In this document: positions 43,210-48,810 of the stretch, piece by piece
Numbering within the stretch: the stretch's first letter is position 1
How the letters are laid out: the number at the start of each line of letters is the position of its first letter
Assembly: GCA_937877595.1 (NCBI GenBank)
Contig: CALFIY010000060.1
Span: forward strand, 1 to 48,810
DNA: 48,810 nucleotides
Origin: an uncultured Prevotella sp.
GTDB taxonomy: Bacteria; Bacteroidota; Bacteroidia; Bacteroidales; Bacteroidaceae
Reading direction: 5' to 3'
Translations under genes and position numbers: made by a program
Notes under the pieces: model-generated
Told to the model about the DNA's origin: nothing
What the model saw: only the letters and a program-made list of their open reading frames with translations
Databases searched by the model: none

Positions 43210-45303
43210 TTAGTGTTTGGAGTTTAACTTGAATTTCAGCATGTATCTTTGTGGTATCACCTGAACAAAGTCTGTCAGTTCGAAACCATAGAACGACAAC
43301 TGGTATTCTATCAACTCACGTGATATATAAGGGCCATGGTAAGGAAGAGTATCGTCATTGACCGGACCATTGTCGACAATGACCAACTCTCCATTTGGTT
43401 TCAAACATTTTACGAGCGATTTAAGGTAGGTGTCACGGGCGCTGTCGGAGACAACTCCATACATGATATGGTAAAGGGAACACATGAACATCATGTCAAC
43501 TTGCTTGGGGAGTTCCAGGACTTCTTCTTTACCCTTGATAATATCTACGTTCTTTATTTTGGCTTCGCTGAGGAAAGATGTCAGACGGTCAATATGCTCG
43601 TCTTTCAATTCTAAAGCATACACTTTGCCACTGTTACCCACCAAATTGGAGAACCTGTAGGTGAAGAAGCCTGAACCGGAACCTATGTCTGCAATCGTTT
43701 TGCCTTGGAGATTGCCCAGATGGCTCAAGATAACAGGAGTATTCTCCCATGAAGGGCGTTTCGGATTTAAAGCCAAGATGTAATCTTCAAGGTATGAACG
43801 GTGCGTACGACCGACCTCTCCCGTTTTCTCCAATAGTGAGTCGGAGAGCATACGGATGGAGTCGTTGCCCAACTTGTATTTGTGCAACAGGTAGTAGCGT
43901 AGCACACGGCAACCGTCATCCGTCAAGTAGTGATAGAAACTATTGTTCAACGGGTCTTTCAGCATCTCCTCCCGTTCTGCCTCCGACGCAATCTTGGCCT
44001 CACAGAGCCATTGCAATGCAGAATATTCTCCTCCGAAGTTCTCGGTAGGAATAATTTCTTCGTATTTCTTGATAGCAATTTCTGCAAGGGATCGGTCACC
44101 GCCGCCCATGAAGTCGTATACATAGTTGGCAGCGTCAATGCCCCTGTCAGTTATGTCGTAGGAGTCAAGACTGCCAATATGTACCACCGACTTCTGATTT
44201 TTGACGTTCAGCACTTTATGTCCTTTCTTTGCTTTGACTTTGGCCGATGGTGTGTAATTGTTGTTTTGCTGTAGGATAAGCATATAGCGCTGCTCACTCA
44301 GGTACTTCAGTGCGATGGTCTTGAATCCCCAGTAGCCTAACTGTGCCTGTATGAGTCGTGGGTCTACGTGACAGTTGTTTAACTCTTCGCCATGGCGGTT
44401 CAGATTGTCTACAATGACAATATAGCCGTATGGCTTCAAATGCTCTTTAATAGAGGTGAGCATCGCTTTCCGCTCGTCTTCACGCGACCATGTATATATA
44501 ATATGGTATAGGGAACTCATCAGAATGCAGTCCACTTGATCATCGACTCCCAAATTATTACTTTGTGAGTGAATGGCCTTCAAGTTCTTGTAACCATTCT
44601 TGGCCATGATATTTCCAACATATTCTGCATATGGCCGCTCTGTGTCGGTGGCATAGACAAAGCCCGTCTCTCCTACGAGGTTGAGTAGCCGAAGCGTGTT
44701 GTATCCGAAGCCACAACCCATATCAACGACTTTACATCCTTTCTTTATGGGCATGGCAGACATCACGGCATCGGTCTTATCCCAGTTGCCGCGGGTTGGA
44801 TCGTTGAACATGAGCAGGTCTTCGTAGTATGTACGTTGCGCGATATACTCTTTTACTGAGCGAGGATGATAGTTGTTCAACTCATATTTTAATACAAGAT
44901 AGTTCTTCAGTTCCTTGCATCCGTCAGCGGTGAAATAATGATAAAGGTCTTCGGTAAGAATATCTTTATGTTCCACAGTATTCCCCTCACGTTCTTGCAT
45001 CATTCGATTGAGAATATAGGAAAGAGCACCCCATGATTTTTCCTTCATAAGGTCATTATCTGCTTTTTGTTGATAGATATCCCGGACATATCTGATAGAA
45101 TCTGGCTCTTCATGGTCGATGGCGCTCATCAGGGTGTAGGCCACGATGGTGTCGTTGTCATCGATGGGGTGTGGGTTCATACCCACACGCACCAGCGATG
45201 AAGCATCTTTTAAGAGAATTTCATATTGCGCCTTCATAGGTAAGCAGTTTATGAAAGAAAAACTAACTATCATTAATAACAATATGAATGAACGTGAAAT
45301 CAT
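43210..45303 (-). CDS. Tandem-domain SAM methyltransferase with signal-like N-terminus
   Basis: Protein of 697 aa made of two related halves, each a helical segment with HY(F/L)T.DGC followed by a class I Rossmann methyltransferase. First SAM motif VVDMGCGFGYN at about residues 193-203, second IADIGSGSGFF at about 537-547; both continue with YATDTE or YALELK acid loops and SSLYHI/CSLYHI. The first 25 residues (basic then FILLLMIVSFSFINCLPM, then KAQ) look like a signal peptide or membrane anchor. A later ATG at 45237 would remove it but leave a 91-base gap; the chosen ATG lies 25 bases past the HemN-like stop. The substrate is unknown. Confidence 0.8.
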   Translation of the reverse strand: MISRSFILLLMIVSFSFINCLPMKAQYEILLKDASSLVRVGMNPHPIDDNDTIVAYTLMSAIDHEEPDSIRYVRDIYQQKADNDLMKEKSWGALSYILNRMMQEREGNTVEHKDILTEDLYHYFTADGCKELKNYLVLKYELNNYHPRSVKEYIAQRTYYEDLLMFNDPTRGNWDKTDAVMSAMPIKKGCKVVDMGCGFGYNTLRLLNLVGETGFVYATDTERPYAEYVGNIMAKNGYKNLKAIHSQSNNLGVDDQVDCILMSSLYHIIYTWSREDERKAMLTSIKEHLKPYGYIVIVDNLNRHGEELNNCHVDPRLIQAQLGYWGFKTIALKYLSEQRYMLILQQNNNYTPSAKVKAKKGHKVLNVKNQKSVVHIGSLDSYDITDRGIDAANYVYDFMGGGDRSLAEIAIKKYEEIIPTENFGGEYSALQWLCEAKIASEAEREEMLKDPLNNSFYHYLTDDGCRVLRYYLLHKYKLGNDSIRMLSDSLLEKTGEVGRTHRSYLEDYILALNPKRPSWENTPVILSHLGNLQGKTIADIGSGSGFFTYRFSNLVGNSGKVYALELKDEHIDRLTSFLSEAKIKNVDIIKGKEEVLELPKQVDMMFMCSLYHIMYGVVSDSARDTYLKSLVKCLKPNGELVIVDNGPVNDDTLPYHGPYISRELIEYQLSFYGFELTDFVQVIPQRYMLKFKLNSKH

Positions 45304-45328
45304 GTGTTTGTTTGAAACGATGAGACAA

Positions 45329-46744
45329 TTATTGGTTATATGGATTGAGCCGGCCCTCCATGAAGTCGGTAATGGGGAACGACTGGTGCTGTGGCTCATA
45401 GAACAGATGTACAAGTTCGTCGGAATAAAAGGCACCTCTCTCAGTTAATTGGACTTTCTTGTTGTCTTCTACGGCTAAGCCGTATTCCTTGAGCAATGCA
45501 AACTGGGGCTGGAACACCGTCTCAAGGGCAACGCCATTGTTACGCTCACGAAACAGTTTTTTGTCGATGAAGTAATTCTTCAAGGGCAGTATGATGCTCC
45601 AGCGCATCTGCTGGTCGGCATTGCGACGCAGACAACGGTTGGCGGCTATCATACCGGCATCCGTCCTACGGTAATACTCTTTAAAGTCGGGGGTGTTAAT
45701 CATAAAGCGGTCATTCAGGCTACTGAAGGCAGAAAGACCGAAACCTACCTCATCCCTCAAACGGCAGCACTGATTGTATGCATACAGCGATATGTCGTTC
45801 TTCTTCTTGGTGAACACGCGGCGCAGGTTCTCATGGTAGTCGTGGTCTTCAAGTATCAATACGCTCATCTCTTTCATGCGAATGGTATCTTCAACGGAGA
45901 TTAGTTCATCGGGATGATAGCCCGAGAATTTCTTTATTGTGCCTTCTTGGTCGCCGTAGGGCTCTATCTTCAGACGATAGAGTTGTATCTCGTCTGTGCC
46001 CAATGTGCAAGCCTCCTCCAAAACGTCAATCCAGTTCTGAAGTGTCTCACCAGGATGGCCGAAGATGAATTCGATATTCACCTTAAAGCCCATTTTCAGA
46101 CTGTTTTCTATCGACTCCTTGGCTGTGGCAGCATCGTGAGAGCGGTTCATCTTTTTCAACACATCATCGTTGAGCGACTGAATACCTATTGTAAGGCGGT
46201 CGCCCTTAAAGTCCTTTATGATGCGCAGACGTTCCAGCCCTTCTTCTCCTACCAATGTTGAGGGGTCAACATCCCAGTTGAATTGGGGACATTTACTGAT
46301 GTCAACATATTTTGTAAAGAAAGTTAGAAAACGTTCTAACTGCTTTGGATTTAAATCTGTGGGAGTACCACCTCCCATCAATATGGTACGACTCTTTATC
46401 TGGTTCATGCCTCGGAAAGCAAGCCAGTTTTGCATCTCTTTCTCCAGATGGTCAAGATAGATGTTTTTTTCATCGTCACCACAATGATAATGTGAAGGAT
46501 AATGGCAGAACAGACAACGGCGATGGCAAAAGGGGATGTGTACATATACATCAAACTCTCCGGGCACGATTTCGTGGAAGTCGCGGTATATCTCTTCTGG
46601 CGGTAAAGGTGGATAGTTAGTGATGGGAGGATAATGTACACCGGCTGGAGAAAAGTCGCCATGCATAGGAATAAGCCCCAGTCGCTGGAACTCTTGAAAC
46701 TCCTCCCAACGAGGAGTAGATAATGAAATATAGTCGCGTGCCAT
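45329..46744 (-). CDS. HemN-like (class C type) radical SAM enzyme
   Basis: Radical SAM protein of 471 aa resembling coproporphyrinogen oxidase HemN and its relatives. The [4Fe-4S] motif CHRRCLFC (CxxxCxxC) follows YVHIPF at about residues 69-82; GGGTPTDL is the SAM glycine motif; TIGIQSLNDDVLKKMNRSH and FIFGHPGETLQNW are the further family motifs. A HemN-type C-terminal domain follows (about 350-460). Relatives include heme-ring-opening HutW/ChuW enzymes and class C methyltransferases, so a tetrapyrrole or natural-product substrate is possible. It lies 28 bases after the HydE-like gene. Confidence 0.88.
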   Translation of the reverse strand: MARDYISLSTPRWEEFQEFQRLGLIPMHGDFSPAGVHYPPITNYPPLPPEEIYRDFHEIVPGEFDVYVHIPFCHRRCLFCHYPSHYHCGDDEKNIYLDHLEKEMQNWLAFRGMNQIKSRTILMGGGTPTDLNPKQLERFLTFFTKYVDISKCPQFNWDVDPSTLVGEEGLERLRIIKDFKGDRLTIGIQSLNDDVLKKMNRSHDAATAKESIENSLKMGFKVNIEFIFGHPGETLQNWIDVLEEACTLGTDEIQLYRLKIEPYGDQEGTIKKFSGYHPDELISVEDTIRMKEMSVLILEDHDYHENLRRVFTKKKNDISLYAYNQCCRLRDEVGFGLSAFSSLNDRFMINTPDFKEYYRRTDAGMIAANRCLRRNADQQMRWSIILPLKNYFIDKKLFRERNNGVALETVFQPQFALLKEYGLAVEDNKKVQLTERGAFYSDELVHLFYEPQHQSFPITDFMEGRLNPYNQ

Positions 46745-46772
46745 ATTATCTCACTTCTGTATATTTTTGTTT

Positions 46773-47789
46773 TTACATGATATTGTCTGTGTTCATATTC
46801 GCCCTGGTCAGAATATCACGGAAGTGGTCTATCTGAGGACGGATGCGCTTGGCAGAATAGATGGGAAAATGCTTCTCCAATTCAGGCGGCGTGCCATCGT
46901 GGATAGTTACGGTATTGGCTCCTGCTAAGAGACCAAGGTATTGTCCGTCGGGAATCATCTTCTCTAACGAACTGGTAGTAGGCATCAAACGATGTGGATT
47001 CATAATGCGTAGCAAAGCCATCATATTAAGTGTGAGGTGCGGATCGCCTGCCGGTTCGTTGGCATAGGGCGTGTTTTCTGCTGGAACAAAGATGGTGGTG
47101 CTGTTCATGCTAAGGGGCAACTTATGTGCCAGTTGCAGGTCGGAAACCAGGTCGTCAACATTCTGTCCAGGGAGTCCTACAATATTTCCAGAACCTATTC
47201 GGAAACCTTCCTCGTGAAGCATTTCTATGCAGTGAAGGCGATTATCTAAAGTATCGTTAGGCTTACAACGTGCAAACAAAACGGGATTGGAGGCTTCAAA
47301 TTTCAGAATATAGTCTTGAGCACCGGCACGACGCAGTTCGCGATACTGCTCACGAGACAAGTTACCGCAACAGAGAATAATGCGTAAATCAGGGTGTTCT
47401 CTCTTTATCCTACCTACCGCATCAACGACCTCTGATATAAACTCCTCGTTTATGTTTTCACCAGACTGAAGAAGAATTGTCTGACGCCCTTGCTCTGTCA
47501 AATGATTCATAAGGGCCACCATCACATTGGCACTTAGTGTGTAGTTGAGCGACTGGTCTTTCCCGCCTATAGCACAATAGTTGCACTTCTGGCGACAGAC
47601 ATTTGAAATCTCTATCACGCTGCGAACCTGTGCCCTGTTCTCAGGAAAGAATTTCAACCTCCTTTCCTGAGCCAGGGCAAACAGCAATTCTTGAGCCTCA
47701 CCGCGGGCAAGAAGAGCATCTCTGAGCACCTCGTCCGGGTAATTCTCTTGATAGAGCATTTCAAGAAAAGAATTATGATTATATGTCAT
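46773..47789 (-). CDS. HydE/PylB/BioB-like radical SAM enzyme
   Basis: Radical SAM protein of 338 aa. The cluster motif CRQKCNYC at about residues 63-70 is preceded by VIEISNV and followed by AIGGKDQSLNYTLS. Other HydE-type features are TILLQSGENINEEF, LKFEASNPVLFARCKP, GSGNIVGLPGQNVDDL, and PAENTPYANEPAGDP. The family includes HydE, methylornithine synthase PylB and biotin synthase. No HydF, HydG or hydrogenase gene is present, so hydrogenase maturation is unlikely and the substrate is unknown. It overlaps the lipoprotein stop by 4 bases. Confidence 0.88.
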   Translation of the reverse strand: MTYNHNSFLEMLYQENYPDEVLRDALLARGEAQELLFALAQERRLKFFPENRAQVRSVIEISNVCRQKCNYCAIGGKDQSLNYTLSANVMVALMNHLTEQGRQTILLQSGENINEEFISEVVDAVGRIKREHPDLRIILCCGNLSREQYRELRRAGAQDYILKFEASNPVLFARCKPNDTLDNRLHCIEMLHEEGFRIGSGNIVGLPGQNVDDLVSDLQLAHKLPLSMNSTTIFVPAENTPYANEPAGDPHLTLNMMALLRIMNPHRLMPTTSSLEKMIPDGQYLGLLAGANTVTIHDGTPPELEKHFPIYSAKRIRPQIDHFRDILTRANMNTDNIM

Positions 47790-48418
47790 TTCCTGTCCTG
47801 CTTATCCACCTTGATATACATCATAAATGCTATGTTTAGTGTTTTGTCGGTGAGTGACTGAAGATATGTGTCACGGGTTATCCAACTGCGCTGATTATCT
47901 TTCATCGTAGAGAATTGAACTTTCTCGGTGTAATTGCCCTCAGTGTGGTCATAGAACTTCTTGCCACGATAACCGTTAAACTTCTGATTGCCATAGTCCA
48001 AGATAGAGTCTGTGGACACAGAGTAAGTAATGGTGTTTGTACGCGTGCTGTATGAATATGTTCCGGCCTCTTTCTCAAAATCTACATATTCAGATTTGCC
48101 TGATTCTACCAAAACTCCTTGAATAATATTGGTATATGTCCTGTTAGGATTGAGAGTGAGCAGGCGCTTGATTTTAGTGTTCTTCTGTTGATTGTTGTCC
48201 CAACCCTCATATTCTCCAGTCCAAACCTTCTGAATTTCCGACTCCGTAGGAGAATATGATGCATCAATGTATTTCTCAGCATCGATATTAGTGGTGATAG
48301 GCTTTGACGGACTGTCAACATCAATCTTTAACGGGTCGTCGTCATCACCACCACCGCATGCCGTGAACATCGCGCAAGGCAGAACAAATGCTGCCATCAA
48401 TAAAAACTTGATTTTCAT
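47786..48418 (-). CDS. Surface-type lipoprotein, first gene of the run
   Basis: Lipoprotein of 210 aa. The signal MKIKFLLMAAFVLPCAMFTA ends before CGGGDDDD, an acidic run typical of surface lipoproteins in this phylum. The mature part is paralogous to the product of 34991-35626, at the other end of the run (shared WTGEYEGWD-like start, IIQGV, EAGTYSYSTRTNTITY, DSILDY, RSWITRDTYLQ). No named family. The ATG at 48418 is chosen for the signal peptide; an in-frame ATG at 48493 lies upstream inside the structured leader. It overlaps the HydE-like gene by 4 bases, so the two are translationally coupled. Confidence 0.78.
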   Translation of the reverse strand: MKIKFLLMAAFVLPCAMFTACGGGDDDDPLKIDVDSPSKPITTNIDAEKYIDASYSPTESEIQKVWTGEYEGWDNNQQKNTKIKRLLTLNPNRTYTNIIQGVLVESGKSEYVDFEKEAGTYSYSTRTNTITYSVSTDSILDYGNQKFNGYRGKKFYDHTEGNYTEKVQFSTMKDNQRSWITRDTYLQSLTDKTLNIAFMMYIKVDKQDRK

Positions 48419-48431
48419 AATTGTAAGTTTT

Positions 48432-48507
48432 TGGCATACAGTTCCCAGAATTAGCCAGTTCTTTATGTTGTTATTCATCATTATGCCACGCATTAGATGT
48501 GGGAACT
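48432..48507 (-). promoter_or_regulatory. Candidate pseudoknot leader of the 14-gene run
   Basis: On the minus-strand RNA, AGTTCCCA (48507-48500) pairs perfectly with TGGGAACT (48447-48440), and TGGCATA (48488-48482) with TATGCCA (48438-48432). The order is S1a, S2a, S1b, S2b, so the two stems interlock as an H-type pseudoknot, with 1 base between S1b and S2b and 13 bases from S2b to the ATG at 48418. Stems of 8 and 7 bp are read directly; a regulatory role is inference. Confidence 0.45.
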
Positions 48508-48748
48508 TTACTCTTCACCAAGGCTTGCCCTGACTTAAAATAAACACTTCCTGACATGGCACTCTTTTTTTATTTTCTTTCGTAACCTTGCATGCAAACA
48601 GAGCCCATTGCTGTTCCATTAAAACGGAACAACATGGACTTACGTCTTCCATACTAGCAGGTCTCTATGCATTTCCCCCGGCAGAACAACAGTCCTCTGC
48701 TCTTGCGACCTCCTGCAAGAAAGTTAATAATAACGGAATGCTACATAA
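48508..48748. other. Intergenic region upstream of the 14-gene run
   Basis: With the leader this makes 331 bases without a firm gene (48419-48749). It holds a perfect inverted repeat TGTTCC/GGAACA (48612-48617 and 48626-48631), a plus-strand TAACCTTG at 48583-48590 that differs by one base from the -7 consensus, and a 45-codon minus-strand ORF. No TAnnTTTG promoter was found on the minus strand. Confidence 0.4.
48515..48652 (-). CDS. Possible 45-aa cysteine-containing peptide
   Basis: Open frame from ATG 48652 to TGA at 48515-48517, preceded by an in-frame stop. The product has four cysteines (positions 7, 8, 21, 33) and begins MEDVSPCCSVLMEQQW. It ends 96 bases before the first gene of the run. 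No clear ribosome-binding site, and an ORF this long arises by chance often enough that it may be nothing. Recorded because it is the only space near the radical SAM genes that could hold a precursor peptide. Confidence 0.15.
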   Translation of the reverse strand: MEDVSPCCSVLMEQQWALFACKVTKENKKRVPCQEVFILSQGKPW

Positions 48749-48788
48749 ATAAAAAAAGCGTGAGATCCGTACTCGCTACTTATCTCAC
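48749..48788 (-). terminator. Intrinsic terminator of a gene beyond the right edge
   Basis: Minus-strand GTGAGAT (48788-48782) and ATCTCAC (48766-48760), with an inner GTA/TAC pair, followed by GC and a T-run at 48757-48751. A strong intrinsic terminator for a minus-strand gene entering from the right. Confidence 0.65.
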
Positions 48789-48809
48789 AATCCAGGCCTT
48801 CGAACTTGC
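48780..48809 (-). CDS. Possible 3' end of a gene cut by the window edge
   Basis: Minus-strand frame from 48809 reads ASSKAWIVR then TAA at 48782-48780, with the stop inside the terminator stem. Too short to identify. Confidence 0.2.
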   Translation of the reverse strand, partial: ASSKAWIVR

Positions 48810-48810
48810 C

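Noticed and set aside
45329..46744. Coproporphyrinogen III dehydrogenase HemN
   Set aside because: Only family-level similarity is visible and there are no heme synthesis genes; many HemN-like proteins have other activities.
46773..47789. Hydrogenase maturase HydE
   Set aside because: Fold and motifs fit the family, but HydF, HydG and hydrogenase are absent and the neighbours suggest another substrate, so only the family is given.
48583..48590. Plus-strand promoter TAACCTTG
   Set aside because: One mismatch to the -7 consensus, no TTTG at the right distance, and no convincing gene or RNA downstream in the window.

Overview
The window looks like a chromosomal segment of a Bacteroidales bacterium, most likely Prevotella or a close relative. 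Promoters follow the Bacteroidetes pattern (TAnnTTTG, twice with TTTG exactly 19 bases upstream) rather than -35/-10. Lipoproteins carry an acidic stretch just after the lipid-attachment cysteine. PurL is single-chain, and there is a DUF2851 gene and a CarboxypepD_reg-type TonB-receptor-like protein. No tRNA, rRNA, CRISPR array or insertion sequence was seen.

Bases 1-33300 are mostly housekeeping. A LacI-type regulator and a GPH/SLC45-like sugar transporter are followed by two tandem secreted histidine phosphatases of the MINPP (phytase-like) type. Next come tdk with an AI-2E-type permease (minus), dacB with an MscS-type channel (plus), and a minus-strand series of an unknown helical protein, rpoN, a PAP2 membrane protein, purE and ispG. 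frr-rsgA and a five-gene operon (RecD2-like helicase, DUF2851, hot-dog thioesterase, dprA, dus) are also on the minus strand. On the plus strand follow rpsA, mutS, purL, and a run of two half-size chromate transporters, an NAD-dependent epimerase and an AUR1-like PAP2 protein. The last two could belong to sphingolipid metabolism (inference).

Bases 48418 down to 33518 form one tightly packed minus-strand run of 14 genes, visibly more AT-rich than the rest. In order of transcription: surface-type lipoprotein; HydE/PylB-like radical SAM enzyme; HemN-like radical SAM enzyme; tandem-domain methyltransferase with a signal-peptide-like N-terminus; EamA-type transporter; large TonB-receptor-like outer-membrane protein; two paralogous secreted proteins of unknown family; a HAD phosphatase broken by a frameshift; three more lipoproteins, the last a paralogue of the first; and two probable outer-membrane beta-barrels. 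Nearly all junctions overlap or are under 30 bases. No hydrogenase maturation partners or heme pathway genes accompany the radical SAM enzymes. I infer a radical-SAM-based pathway making, modifying or salvaging a small molecule, joined to inner-membrane transport and an elaborate cell-surface apparatus. I do not recognise it as a described system. Its 5' leader can fold into an H-type pseudoknot directly before the first start codon.

Smaller curiosities: a nearly identical 61/62-base terminator-plus-promoter cassette before two unrelated genes; a three-copy 14-base repeat inserted in frame in purL; similar short repeats before both chromate transporter genes, one supplying the start codon; and several start codons only 8-10 bases past the promoter -7 box.
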